From assembly GCF_040802235.1 (NCBI RefSeq), contig NC_133166.1:1736001-1800000 (forward strand): DNA of 64,000 nt, written 5' to 3'. This document shows, piece by piece, positions 33,501-46,715 of this stretch. The position numbers and the translations under genes were made by a program. The number at the start of each line of letters is the position of its first letter. Positions within the stretch are counted from its first letter, which is position 1. The notes below the pieces were generated by a model that did not search any database, was not told the DNA's origin, and saw only the letters and a list, made by a program, of their open reading frames with translations. This stretch comes from Manis javanica (lineage: Eukaryota; Chordata; Mammalia; Pholidota; Manidae).

Positions 33501-34559
33501 TCATTTTTTTCTTATCTTTCTGCTGGAAACACTCCTGGTGTGGGAGGAGAGGGAAGGACTTGGTCAGGAGGTTGGAAGGAAGTGATGTTTCAGCGATAAT
33601 TCCCTCCTCTACCCACACTTTGAGTGATGTAGAGTTTAGTGGGTGCCTGGGCCTTTGGGTTTAGGGCGGGAGCTGAAGAGGCAGTAAGCGGGACCCTTGC
33701 AAGAACCCGACGTGCATGTTCTCTCGCAGAAACCCCCCAAGCAAGAGGGTGGCCTCCAAAGCCACTTCTTAGGCTGAACCATAGGATATTGCTATTTTTC
33801 TAGGTCAAAAGTTGATTGAGTATAAAGCAAGACTTATAAAATAAATAAGGTCACTTGACTTGACTAATTAATTGTCTGCATTAGGCAATGTGTTGCCTAT
33901 ATGTGTCTATTTAAGGACACGAGAAAAAAAAGGTATAAATGTTTTAATAAGATTTAAAGAGCTCTTCAAAGCATAACAGGAGTGAGGCCATCAGGCAGGA
34001 TATTACTAATTGCTGAGTAATTAATAAGAAAATGATGGGTGTAGAAGGAGAGGGTGCTCCAGAGGAAGTGGGGTGAGGGACGGGTCAGCAGGAGGTGGGG
34101 TTTATGTTGTGTCTGGAAGGAGGCTAGCAGATTCAGTAGGCAGAGAGGGGTCAGAACAATTCTCTTGGCAGAGAAAAACATCACAACTAGGTCTGGGAAC
34201 TCTGAGAGCACCAGGACACGGAGACCGTGCCTGGTAAACATTTCTGCATCTAACAATCCCCACGGCAGAGTAGGTACCGGTATGTACTGGATAAAAGAAT
34301 GAATGAATGAACAAATGAAATGTGTGGAGATAAGTGAGAAAATCAGCTGCTTGGAGGTTAGTGGGAGGGAAAGCTGCAGATTGACCAAGGAGAGTTCTGG
34401 ATACACACAAAGGAGCTTGGCTATTACTCAGAGGAAACTGGAGTTCCCTCCTATGAGCTCCAAAAATACACATTATGTATCAAGTTGGGTTCCAGCAGTC
34501 AGAGAAAATCCTTAGAGGATATCATTGCTGATTTTCAGTTGAGGCAATCCTGAAAAACA

Positions 34560-34880
34560 GAGGCTGTTCTGTATCAGGGTAAGTTAGATTATGTTGCAGT
34601 TGCAAAGAACCCTAGAATTCCAGTGACTTAAAGCCACATTACCCCATGTATCTTCTCTCTAGGATTCTGCTGATGGGGCAGCCTATATCTGGGACATCAC
34701 TGCTCTTGTAACAGAGGAAAAATAAAACATGGTAAGCCACGTGTTGGATTTCATAGCTTTTGCTTAGAAGTGACACATTTCCTGGCTAAAGCAAATCATA
34801 TGGCCAAGCCAGATGCCGGTTGTGTGGGGAGGTATAATCCCCAATTCCTAGGGAGTGGCAATAAATACTGTTGAACAAGA
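34560..34880. repeat. Old interspersed repeat, family unresolved
   Basis: 'ccagtgacttaaagccacat' and later 'gaagtgacacatttcctggc' match the type seen near 14,985 and 41,090. Confidence 0.4.
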
Positions 34881-35764
34881 AAACCACCACAGATCCTTAC
34901 TGAAATTTTGTCTAAAGTGAGAGAAATAAGCTAGGGAGATAGATGACATGGGGCTTCATTCCTGGGTTGATTTATGACTAAGCTTTATAACATTTTTCCC
35001 AGCAATAAAGAAACCATTTTTGCTTATGTAGCCATTCTTGGCCATGTTCTGGATAGTTCTTTATAAGGTGGGAAAATGAAAATGTGGGGCCCCTTGTTAA
35101 AAAATTATTAAGAATTTGAAGACAGTGACAGCAAATCAGTAAACCAAGTGCGGAGCCAATTTCAGCACAGAGCACTGGGCGGCTGTACACGTTGCACACC
35201 CAGGAAGCTGCCCTGTGTATAGGGAACCTCAGGTCCCATCTAGTCCATGCTGGTTATCTTTCCTCTCCTCTGCCTTCCACTTGGCCTGCCTCCTACCTTT
35301 TGCATTCCTCTCCCTTCTGTTTTCCAGGCCTGAATCAGGTTGTCCATTTTTCATTGGCCTGACAACCATTTCCCTCCAACCCATAGATGCAGATGTCTGG
35401 GACGCCCTTCATGAACTGTGGGGAGGCCCAAAGGGAAAAGCAGAAAGGGGAGTGCTTGAGGACAGCATCAGGGTTGGGACCCTCATTTCACTGTCCACAA
35501 CAACTGTCTCCATTCTCTTCAGTCCTCTGACGTGCTACCCTCTGTCTCCCTGTTCATCTGTCATCTGAAAACAACCATATTCTCAAATCCAAGCCTTCAG
35601 ACCTCCTGACATTTGCACCCATCCCAAGGCCCTGGGGAAGCAGAGTTTCTCTGTCCTGCTTAAAGCTAGTCCTCTCCCCTGTACTTTGGGTCTCTCTCTT
35701 GCTTAAACTATAGTTTACCCCTTTTTGCTTTCTTCTATTTTACTCCTTTCAACTGGATCCTTTT

Positions 35765-38345
35765 CATTGACGTTTACTTTTTAAATAACAGCCTTATTTA
35801 GATATAATTCACATACCATACAATTTACCTGTTTAAGTGTAACTTTTAATGGTTCATAATGTAGTCAGTATGCAACCATCACTGCAATCAATTTTAAAAC
35901 ATGCTCATAATCCTGCAAAAACCCCCATACTCATTAGCGATCACCACCCTTCTCACCTCTCCTCCCCTCCAGCTCTAGGCAACCATTAATATACTTTCTG
36001 TCCCTATACATTTCCCTATTTTAGACATTTAAAATAAATGACATCATAAAATATGGGATTCTTCATTACTGACTTCTTTCACTTGGCATAATGCTTTCAA
36101 GAATCTTCCATGTTGTAGTATATATCAGTACTTCATTCTTTTTTATTGCCAAAGAATATTCCTTGTATGACTATACTACATTTTACTCGCTGGGCATTTG
36201 GGTTGTTTCCACTTATTGGCTGTTATGAATAATGCTTGTATGAACATTCATGTACATGTTTTTGGGTGGGCATATGTTTTCACTTTTCTTGGGTGTACTC
36301 TTAGGAATGGAATTGCTGGGTTACCAGATAACTATGTTTAACCTTTCAAGGAACTGCCAGATTGTTTTCCAAAGTGGCTACACCATTTTGCATTCCCACT
36401 AGTAGAGTATGAGGCTTCCAATTTCTCTACATTCTTGCCAACACTTGTTATCATCTGTCTATAGCTCTCCTTGTGGTATCTCATTGGTATGGCATGAAAT
36501 GGTGTCTCACTGTAGTTTTGCTTTTAATTCTCTGTGGCTAATGGTGTTGATAACATCTCTTTACATGCTTATTGGCCATTTGTATGTCTTTGGAAAAATG
36601 TCCACTAAGACCTTCTGCCAATTTTTTATCGGGTTGTCTTTATTATTAAATTGTAATAGTCCTTTATATACTCTAGCTACAAGTCCCTTATCAGATACAT
36701 TATTGAAAATATTTTCTCCTGTTCTATGGACTGTCTTTTTACTTTCTTGATGGGGTTCTTTGCAGCACAGAAGTTTTAATTTTGGTGAAGTCCAATTTAT
36801 CTATTTTTTTGTTGTTCCTGCTTGTGCTTTTGGTGTCATACTTAAGAAACTATTGCCAAATCCAAGGTCATGACGAAAGCAGGCCTATGTTTTCTTTGAA
36901 AAGTGTTGTAGTTTTAGCTTTTATATTTAGGTTTTGGTCCATTGTGAGTTAATTTTTCTGTGTTGTGAGATAGGGATTCAACATCATTCTTTTGCATGTG
37001 TATATCCAGTTGTCCTGGCAGTGTTTGTTGAAAAGATTTTTCTGTCCCCCATCGAATTGTTTTGGCACTCTTGACAAAAATCGACTGACCATAACTGAGG
37101 GTTTATTTTTGTAGTCTCTATTCACGTCCATTGATACGTGTGTCTATACTGCCCATCTTTATGCTGGTATCCCACAGTCCTTATTACTATAGTCTTGTAG
37201 TAGTTTTTGAAATTAAGGAGTTTTGAGTCCTTCAACTTTGTTCTTTTTCAAGATTGTTTTGGCAGTTCTGGGTCTCTTGAATTTCCATAAGAATTTAGGG
37301 TAATCCTGTCAATCAGTGAAAAGAGGCCAGCTATAATTTTGATGAAGATTGTATTGAATCTGTAGATTAATTTGGGGAGCAGTATTTGTATTAAGACTTT
37401 CAATCCATGAATGAGCATGGGATGCCTTGCCCTTATTTAGGTATTCTTTAATTTCTTTCAACACTGTTTTACATTTTTCAGAGTATAAGTTTGTTTGTCT
37501 TTGTTAGCTTTGTTCCTGTGCTTTTTTTCTTTTTGGTGCTGTTTATAAATGAAAGTTCTCTTCATTTTATTTTCAGATTGTTTGCTAGTATATAGAAATA
37601 CAATTGATTTCTGTATATTAATATTGTTTTATTAGATCGAATAGTTTTTAAATGGATCACTTAGGATTTTCTATAAGGGTTTAAGCCATCTTTAAATAGG
37701 CATTTAAAGATGTTAAGGCAATTAAACATCATTTAAAAACACATCTTTTCAATGTGGGTGCTTTTAATTTCACTCTCTTAACTAGTTGTTCTGTCTAGAA
37801 CTACAGCGCGATGTTGAATCGAAGAAGCAAGAGCAGACATCTTTGTCACGTTCCTGATCTTAGGGGACATCGGTCTTTCACTATTATGATTTAGCTGTGG
37901 ATTTAATGTAGACATTCTTTCAGGTTGAGGAAGTTCCTTTTCATTCCTAGTTTATCAAGTGTTTTGATGATGTCGAGGTATTGATTTTTGTCAAATGGTT
38001 TTTCTATATATAGTGACATGATTATGTAATTTTTGTTTTTTATTCTCTTGATATGGTGCATTGCATTAATTGATGTTAAACTGACCTTGCATTGCTGGAA
38101 TAAACCCCATTTTGTCATGGTGTATGTATGTATGTTGGTGTATTTTTTTTGCTGGTATTTTTTTCAGGATTTTGGTGTCTATATATTCATAAGAGATATT
38201 GGCCTATGGTTTTCTTACCATGTGATGTTTTTTATGGTTTTGGTATCAGAGTAATTACGGCCTCAGAGAATGAATTGGAATATTCCTTCCTCTTAAATTG
38301 TTTTTGGACATATTTTTGAAGAATTAGTATTAGTTCTTCTTTAAA
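35765..38345 (-). mobile_element. Degraded L1M, 3' UTR through ORF2 reverse-transcriptase region
   Basis: Antisense L1. It starts with 3' UTR-type sequence ('tagatataattcacatacca') and continues into ORF2. A minus-strand frame at 37,903-38,118 reads [20 protein letters not shown] and EKPFDKNQYLDIIKTLDKLG, an L1 reverse-transcriptase segment. Further 5' in ORF2, around 38,230-38,280, the antisense of 'EAVITLIPKP' can be read. There are many stops, so it is a fossil. Confidence 0.88.
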
Positions 38346-40640
38346 TGCTTTCTTCCCTTGCTTTAAAATTTTTCTTTTTATCCCTGGATTTCAGCATTTT
38401 TATTAGGATATGCCTGATGTGGAGCTCTTTATATTTATTTTACTTGGAGTTTGTTGAGCTTCATAGATGGGTTAACTGTTTCTCATCAAATTTGGAAAGT
38501 TTTAAGCCATTATTTCTTTGAATATTTTTCTATTCCTTTCTCTCCTCTTCTTCTAGCAATCCCATTATATGGGTATATTTTATGTGCTTAATGGTGTCCC
38601 ACGCTTCTCTAAGGTTCTGTTCATTTAATTCATTAATTTTTTTCACTCTGTTCTTTGGATTACATAGTTTCTATCAATCTATCTTCAAGTTCATTGATTC
38701 ATTCTTCTCTTATCAGTTCAAATCTGTTGTTGAGTCCCTCCAGTGAATTTTTCGTATTAGGTAGTGTACTTTTTAACTTCAGATTTGCTATTTGGCTCTT
38801 TTAAAAAAATATAAGTTCTAACACAACCCAAGAATGGACTAACAGTTAGCAAAGGGAAAGGGACTGGGGAGGATGGGTGGGAAGGGAGGGGATAAGGGGG
38901 AAAAGGGGCATTATGATTAGCACACATAATGTGTGTGGGGGGCATGGGGAAGGCAGTATAGCACAGAGAAGACAAGTATCTTACTCTGCTGATGGACAGT
39001 GACTGTAATGGGGTACGTGGTGGGGACTTGATAATGGGGGAATCTAGTAACCACAATGTTGTTCATGTAAGTGTATGTTAATGATACAAAAAAAGAAAAT
39101 ATAAGCTCTACCATTTTATCAATACTTGCTTCTTGATCAAACTTTGTCATCACATCTCTGTTACTTCTTTAAGCACAATTCCCTTTGCTTCCTTGAACAT
39201 GTTTATAATGGCTACTCTGAAGTCTTTGTATGACAGACATGACATCTGGGCTGTCTCACAGGCGGTTTCTGATGCCTGCTTCTCCACACTTTGTATGGGT
39301 CACATTTTCCTGTTTCTTTGCATGTCTTGTGATTTTTTTGTTGAAACGTGGACATTTTCGGTATAGGAACCCTGGAGACTGACACTCTTACCCTGCATGG
39401 TTTGTTTTTGTTGTTGTGTGTATGTTTCTTTCCTTTGCTGAATTACTTTAGCAAATTGTATTTCCCCCTTAATATGGAGCCTGTAACGTTTCTCTTTACG
39501 GAGTGTAACTTTGGATGTTCCCACAGCCATCCTGGGATGACTGGTTTCAGCAGGACCCTCTTTGATATCTCTCTCTCTGATATCTCTGTTAAGCTGTCTG
39601 CCTCTGTTATTATTACATCTGGCTTTTAGCCTCCCCTAATTTTCTATTTTTCTGATTGTTCTAGTATTGTAGACAGTGCCCTGGGGCATCCACTGCTCTG
39701 CAATCGAATCCAATTAAATTTGGCGAGTCTTTGAGGTTTGTTCTGACCCCAGGAAGACTCTTCTTAGCTGTCTCTTACCCTGATTCTCTTTGATAAACCG
39801 GCTGGCCTGTGGTTTAGCTTGTTGCACGGAATGGATCTACTAGCTGTCTCTCTGTTGCTACCATCAAAATCTTCATTGTTTTTGGGGGCACTCTTAGACT
39901 GGAAATTCCCCACACTCTGTTCCAAATAAATTCAGCTCCTCTGGGGAGAGCTTTGGAGCTCTCCAGTCTAATTAACTTCCTCTCCTCCTGGGCAAAATCT
40001 CTGAACCCTTTCTCCAGAGCTGGGGGCCCACTTCCTTCAGAGTGACAACCCTGATTTATGAGCAGGGCATGAAAGATGATGGACATTCTAGTCTTTTCAG
40101 GTTACATGGTATAGAACCTTCACCCTACAACTGAACTGGCCTGAGGGCAGTTATCTCCCATATTCTCAGCCTTCTGTGCCTGGGGGTGAGCCTCTGGTCT
40201 GTGAGTGAGAGGTAGGTGGACTAAGTGAGCCCCTGATGTTTTGGCCACCTTTACCAGGGGGTTAGCCTCTGCAGCTTGGAGTATGGGTTAATGAGAAAGG
40301 CTAGTAGTCTGCCTTTCCCAGTGAGATACTTTATTCTTTGGGAACTTAAGAGGGAGATCCATTTTTAAAACCATATCTGCTCAGATTGGAGCTTCCATTG
40401 TCTTGTTAAGATGAAGAGGTGGGAGGAAGGTGGCATGTCATGGCTCAAGTTTCACAGATTCTTGCTGTTCTTACTAAGATTAGTTTTGGAATAAATGTGT
40501 CTTCATTTACTGTACTCCCTTAGGACAATTACCAGAGACTTTAAATGGTTGGGCTTAATAATTATTTCCATTAGTTTTGGTTGTTTCCTGGGGAGTGGGT
40601 CTGCACTAATTTCTCATCCTGCCATCCCAGAAGTCCCCCT
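38345..40640 (-). mobile_element. L1-like 5' region continuing the fossil, with nested insertion
   Basis: The sequence switches from ORF2 to another L1-type region ('cttggagtttgttgagcttc', 'atctatcttcaagttcattg', 'catcctgccatcccagaag' near 40,615). It looks like the 5' UTR or ORF1 side of an old L1 or HAL1-type element, joined by deletion or by a second insertion. It is interrupted at 38,821-39,095. Confidence 0.55.
38806..39110 (+). mobile_element. Nested 3'-end L1 insertion with 15-bp target-site duplication
   Basis: The body (38,821-39,095) is an L1 3' UTR of the subfamily seen at 19.9-20.1 kb in opposite orientation. Shared blocks include 'gctgatggacagtgactgta', 'atggggtacgtggtgggg' and 'cttgataatggggg'. 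It ends in a short A-rich tail. The flanks are aaaatataagYtcta at 38,806-38,820 and 39,096-39,110, with one mismatch. Confidence 0.92.
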
Positions 40641-41089
40641 TGGCTTTTAAATAAGCTCTAGTGTTCGCCATTAGAAATAATTCTATCCTGCTCCCAACTA
40701 CTGCTCTATTTCTTTTAGCTTTTCCTGTTAAAGTTCTAGTAAAATTTCTGTTTCCTCCTTTCTAACTTTCCCCTGAATCATTCTAAATACATTTTCCAGA
40801 CCTATTCACCTTGAAAGATCAGCTTATAGCCTAAAGTCACCAGTGACTTCTGCATCTCAAAGTCCACCAAGTATTCTTCTCTCATCTTCCTTGAGCTGTC
40901 AGTAGCATCCCAGCACTGCTAACTCATCCCTCTTTGTTGAAATGTCCTCTTCTCTTATATTCTGTGACTTGGCGTCCACCCGGATGGCCTCCTATGCCCC
41001 TGGCTAGTTTTCTTTGCCTACTTTGCAGGCTTGTTCTCCTCTGCCAGCCATTAAAAGGGTAGAGATCCTCAAGGCTCTGGCATGAGCTC

Positions 41090-41620
41090 TGTCTTAGCTA
41101 TTGAAGGCTGAGAAACAAATTGCCCCCAAACTTAGCAGCTTGGAACAACAAGCATTTATCATCTCACAGTTTCTCTGGGCCAGAAATATGTGCCTCTGGA
41201 TTGGAGTCCCAGAAGCCTGCTATTAAGGGTGTTGGCCAGGGCCGAATAGTAATCTGGAAATTCGACTGGGACTGCAGAATCTGCTTCCTATCTCCCTTAT
41301 GTGGTCATTGGCAGGATTCACCTCTTCACAGGATGTTGGACTAAGGGGACTTTTTCACTGGCTGTTGGCCAGAGGCCTCCTTCAAGTCCTTGCTGTGTGG
41401 TCTACCATAGGGCAGCTTAAACCCATGGCAGTTGACAGTCCCCAGAGGAAGTGATTGAGAAGGCGGGCACCCTTGGAAGCTAGTTTTTACAACTTAATCT
41501 TGAAAGTGACATCTTAGCACTTTTACTATACTCTACTTTTTAGAAGTGAGTCACTAGGTCCAGGCCACATTCAAGGCCATAAAAACAAGACGTGGAGATC
41601 ACTGGGACCACCTTAGAAGC
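41090..41620. repeat. Old interspersed repeat, family unresolved
   Basis: 'ttgcccccaaacttagcagc' followed by 'ttatcatctcacagtttctc' and later 'ggccacattcaaggcc' has the look of a common ancient element. Class uncertain. Confidence 0.45.
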
Positions 41621-42799
41621 CCCCTGCCGCAGGCTCCCTTCTCTCCTCACTCTCTGCGTTCTTCGTAGACCACCTCAGACATATTTCAACTTTAGTTACC
41701 AGCCACACATGAGAGGGAGATGATTCACAAACTGATGTTTTCAGTCCAGGCCTCTCCACTGACTTCCAGGTTCAGGCAACTGATCAGTTCCCTTTCACTT
41801 GGATTTCTCCAACACTGCTCAAATATAAAAACCGGACTCGTGGGTTTTTCCCCAAACAGGATCCTGTTCCCCTATTTCCTGTATGTTGGTTATGGTACAG
41901 GCTAAGATGGGAGACAGACAGACAGATGCACGGTCCAACTGTCCCCCACGTGGTGTCCAGATGCGCTGCCATTCTTTTAGCTGCAGTCTTCATCTGCCCG
42001 GTCGAGGCTGGCTCGCTGGCCCCAGGTCTGTGTTCCAGGAAGGGGAGAGAAAGGAAGCGAAGACTAAGTAACTTCCTTTTTAAAGGATGTGACCCAGAAA
42101 AGGCACATATCACTTCTACTCATATCCTGGGGACTAGTCAGAGGCTGCAGTTAGAGGGTCACCTGTGGTGGGGAAGCTGGGACCTCCTGTTTCTGGGCCA
42201 TTAAAACATGGGGGGGTTATTTTACTGCCTAGACTGGGTTTCCCTCAGAGCAGTGTCTAAGGCAGGGAGCTTATGTACTTTAATTTAATAGGGAATAAAC
42301 TCCCAGGGAACAGGGATAAGAAACACGGGAAGTGAGGCAGGAAGGAGGGAGAGAGAAAATGAACTTGTCCCTATGAACTGACCAATCTGTTAGGCTGTGA
42401 CTCCAAGTTGTATAAACTGCCCCCAAGAACCAGCCTTTTGGGAGGGAAGGTCTCCACTGGCTTCTGTCTCCTGCTGATCAAAAGTATGTCCTCTGGGGTA
42501 CTAATTCTTTTGCTTTTCTGGGTTTGCATGCAAGGACATGGGCACCAGCAACCTCAATATGGAAGCCCCAGAGCAGGAGGTAAGTAGGTGTGACCACAGG
42601 TCATAGGTCAGACTGTGCCTGCTTCCGGTCCATCAGAGCCCTCACCGAGCAAAGGCAGGGGAGCCTGAGGAATCCGAAGTGGCCCACAAGAGGACCTCGG
42701 TGCAATCACTAGGGGGAGAGGGAGAAATAGATCCTGAGGCTCACTTACCACTTCCTGCTGCACCCTGTTTCCACCAATGACATCCCTATTCATTTAGTT

Positions 42800-43290
42800 C
42801 CAGCCCATGAGAAGCCTAACAGATGCCCTCCCATCTCCCTTGTCCTTATACCTCCATCCAGTCCACAATATCTCCGAAATCGATTCACTCTCCATTTTGG
42901 CCACTGCACACTTCATCGAAGCTCCTGTCACCTCTCGTGGGGATAAATGTCTTCTAATCGAACTCTTGTCCTCCTTCGGATCCATTCTCCACACACAGCA
43001 GGAGTGGCTGTTCTGTAACCAACTGGATCTTGTCACTGTGCCCTGTTAATTAAAACCTGTAGGTGGTTTTCCATTGCTTGGAGGATGAAGACAAAAATCC
43101 TCAAGGTGGCCCACCGAGCCCGGTGGCCTGCTCCCTGGCCTCCTGTGGTAACACAGTCCCCATTGTCTTCTGTTCCAGCCTCCCTTCGGCCTCGGCTTTG
43201 CTGAGCCCCAGGCAGCCGCAGGACCCTCACGGTGGTCTGCCTGGTGCCTGCTGTCATGCTCTGTCACCTTGTCACCCGCCTGCCTTCTCC
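42800..43290 (+). repeat. L2 LINE fragment
   Basis: 'cagtccacaatatctccgaa', 'ttgtaaccaactggat'-like text, 'gatcttgtcactgtgccctg' and 'aggtggcccaccgagcc' follow the L2 3' part in order, strongly diverged. Confidence 0.5.
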
Positions 43291-44203
43291 TCTTGGAGCT
43301 CTCAGAGCAGTTACCATTTCCCAGGGAAGACCTTGATTTTCCCAACTAGGTCAGACTTCTGTTATAAATGTATCGGGTCCTGGATTCCCCCATAAGCAGT
43401 CTGGGTATGTATTTTGTATTTCAGGCATTAGTAAAACAGGATCACTGCTGATGTTTCATACTTAAAAAAAGAAATTTCAAAGAAGACGTCATATGGAATA
43501 GCAAGACTTTTTGTGAATCTCATTGCACTTTTTATTCTGTTTTTATTTTAAATGGATTATGGAGGGGATGGTCCTAATCGTTTCAGTACTTACAGCCTCT
43601 TAGAGACTCAAAACTCTGATTGTGCATATACCCTCCTTGTAAGACTTCCCACAGTTGCAGTTTTTGTGCCCTTAGTGGGTGCTGGTTCTCTGCACAAGGC
43701 TCTGTTTCTCGAAGAAGAGGCCTAGGCAGTGATGTGGCTCGCCGTCGAGTTTAGCACAGGGTCTCCCCCCCAGGGGAGAAGCAGGAAGCATTCCTGAGTG
43801 AGTGAATCACAGGAGTCTGGTGCTCCAGGCTTGTCACGGCTTTGCCTCTGATTAGCTGTCTCCCACCTCTCTGCGCCTGAGAAATAGGAAAATGTATTTC
43901 GAGAGAGAGAAAAAGGAAAAGCATACACACATTTTAAAAAGTTTATGATTAGTCAAATCGGTGTGGCCTTTGGGGCCCCAGGGCTTCAAAGTCGGAATGG
44001 TTTGGAGGTTGAAATATGAAGAATATTTGTATATTCACACCTCTTGCTTGGGCCCACTCAACTGTGCGTCCCTTTTCTCCAATGCTAGAATTAGTGGGTG
44101 TAGTGGGAGAGATTTCAGTGCAAAGTTGGTTGAGATAAAAGGTTCAGTGTTCGAATGGCTGGGTGGGAAGTGGGCGGTGGAGGCCGGGATTGCGGTCATC
44201 GGA

Positions 44204-44225
44204 GCAGCCACGAGGTGGCGCTGCG
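44204..44225 (+). promoter_or_regulatory. Strong CTCF-like binding motif
   Basis: The core ccacgaggtggcgct (44,208-44,222) fits the 15-bp CTCF core consensus closely: CCAC, one variable base, AGGTGGCGCT. It lies in a locally CpG-containing, non-repeat stretch about 9.3 kb upstream of the APLNR start codon. Binding is inferred from the motif only. It could mark a boundary or an enhancer anchor in the TNKS1BP1-APLNR interval. Confidence 0.6.
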
Positions 44226-45254
44226 TGCTCAGCGATGAGATTCCTGCCTCCTGAGAGGGGACTTCCTCCTTATCTGCAGTTTGTTTAAAAAGATCCCTTA
44301 GTCTCTTTCTAGTCCATCATTTTCTTTAATAAAATAGTTACATTTTCCCCTTTCATTGGTATCTTGAGAGAATGACATGCTTGAAGGAGAGACATGAATA
44401 ATATTGAGGATGATTGGTTTTATTCCTGCACTACCCAAAGAAAAAATGTCAAGAACATTTCCCATATCAGTGTCATCATATGATATTGGGTAATTACAGT
44501 GAAATGCAACCACATTTCAGGAAAGAATATAGCTCAACACACTGAGCTGGGTGAAAGGGCCTAGAGCTTGATTCTCCAGGAGATGGGGAGCCCGAGCTGG
44601 GCTCAAAGAATCATCAGCTGCTTTGACCCTGCGGGTAGTCCCTTTTGCTAAGGATTCTTAGCGCAGCCCTACAGCTGGCAGACTCTGGGACTGACCATTC
44701 CAGATGCCACAGGAGCCGAGAGGAAGGAGGTCTGCCTACCTGAGCTGCGTGGAAACAGCCCGCGGGGTCTCTGCCAGGTGAGGTCTGGAAGCCAGTGCTG
44801 GGAATAGGGCTTTGGCGAAGGTCAAGGCTGAGTACCAGCTCATGTCCACCAGAGGTCAGCATTGCCCAGTGGAGGCCCACCAGGCTCTCACTGTACCTCG
44901 GGAGGCAGCTCTGTGCTCCTGTCTGGCAGTGACGTCCATGTCCAGTGCTCATTTCCATCTCCCAACCACCTCTAGGCCTGAGCAGTCACCAGGGTGCAAG
45001 ATGCTGTAGTTCTAGGCAAAGGTGGATGGCAGCCGGATTCCTGTGGTATCTGTGAAGCCCTGGGGCAAGCCCTGTGGCGTCCGGAGGCGGCTACCTTTCT
45101 GCTCACACAAGCTGTTGACTAATCTCCTGACTGCTACCCAAGCACTGGACAGGTAGCGCAGGCACCTGCTGTACTTCAAGAGACTAGATAGAAGGTGTCA
45201 TTAAAAATGAAAGACAAGAAGAAAACATGACTTTACAAGTTGTTTGACATCATG

Positions 45255-45585
45255 AACAGTATACCATGGTGGTTAATACCACAGACCCTGGAAACAGCCA
45301 ACCTAGATTCACATCCTGCTTTTAATACTTAGGAATTGAGGGATTTAGACAAATTTCTTAATGTCTAATGTCACTGATTAAATGGGAAAATTGGCACAGG
45401 CTGTGTTTACTGAGCATTGCTCACTGCCAGGCACAGACCCAAGTCTGCGTCTAGTATCTCATAATTCTGACAATGGCTGCATGTTATTACCCCTAGTTTA
45501 TAGTTAATGAAGCCAACGCTTGGAGAGGTGTAGTAACAGAGCCAGGATTTTGAAACCAGGCATTTTGCTCTCAGAGTTTACTCTT
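45255..45585. repeat. Two MIR fragments in opposite orientation
   Basis: 45,255-45,400 is sense ('accatggtggttaatacc', 'tagattcacatcctgc'). 45,400-45,585 is reverse-complement ('actgccaggcacagaccc', 'agccaggattttgaaacc'). Confidence 0.65.
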
Positions 45586-45859
45586 TTAATGATTGCAAAG
45601 CATGTTGGTCTTGCAAATTATGCATCTGCTATCACGCCCTGTGAATTCCTGAGTGCTGGATGAGAGCCCTCAGTGAATTTTCCTTCACTCAACCTCACAC
45701 TGGGGTTTACAACTGGGCTAATGCCATAGGGTAGTGCAGGCTCTGTGTAGATTCCCTGATGTTCCCTTTAGTGAAGCACTAACAGGTCCCATTTGGGTGC
45801 AGAGGCTTGGCCCTGCACGGGGTGAGAACATCCTGGCTGTAGAGCTCTTCTGGGATCAA

Positions 45860-45970
45860 AGTCAAGAGTTCAAATTCTCCGTCTGTTACTTGTCAGCCAT
45901 GTGCTCCTGAGCCGGTGATGTCACTCTCAGAACCTTGGTTTACTAACCTATAAAATGGGAATCATATACT
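45860..45970 (+). repeat. MIR SINE fragment
   Basis: 'gttcaaattctccgtctgtt', 'gaaccttggtttactaacct' and 'ataaaatgggaatcat'. Confidence 0.65.
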
Positions 45971-46554
45971 AAGTTATCTTATGAAATTTTTTGGAAAAAC
46001 TTTTTTTTATTTTTATGAAAATTATGTTGGGGAAAGCATTTACATGTGCTTATGCACTGCCTCACGAACTTTACCTGTGGGGATGGGAAAGCTTTACTGA
46101 TTACTTGTGGTTCTGTTTATGTGGTGTTCTAGCTTAGGGAGAAGAGAAATCACATCCCTCCCAGATTCTACCCTGTAACAAAAAGAATTATTTGAGTGTT
46201 CCCCTTTATACAGGCTTTTGCCCTGGACAGCTGCGTCTGTTTCCCAGTGAGCTTGTCTATTCCAGCCAACCCTCAGAGATGCCTCCAGAGGGAATGTCTT
46301 AAAGCTTAGATCGGATCTTTCAGCTAAGCAGAACTACGTATGTAATGTTAATTTTCTAGCTCTCTTTTCATCCTGGCCACGTTTCAGATGCTTGATGGCC
46401 ACATGTGGTATGTGGGTCAAGCTTTTCAGTGACACTTTAATGGCAACGAAATGGTGGTTGGCTTTTCCAGCCTTATCTAACTTTAGCCTCAGTACATTTT
46501 AAGCTTTTTCTTTTGCATCTCTGTATGGTTTTCTGCGTGCATGGCATCCTTCCA

Positions 46555-46715
46555 TGTTGGGTAGTTTACCTCCACCCTCTGATTGATACCTTATACCAAC
46601 CCCATGAGGTAGATACTATGACTCCCATTTTGCCTATGAGAAAACTGAGGCCTGACATGATTGGGCCCCTTGCAGCAATGTGCTCTGAACCACGCAGCTC
46701 TATTGAAGGCAACAC
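46555..46715 (-). repeat. MIR SINE fragment
   Basis: 'caaccccatgaggtagatac', 'cccattttgcctatgagaaa' and 'actgaggcctgacatg'. Confidence 0.8.

Noticed and set aside
37903-38118. Apparent gene for a reverse transcriptase
   Set aside because: It is a short remnant of L1 ORF2 with stops on both sides inside a fossil element.
44848-44862. Second CTCF-like sequence (ccaccagaggtcagc)
   Set aside because: Several mismatches in the core positions; far weaker than the site at 44,208.
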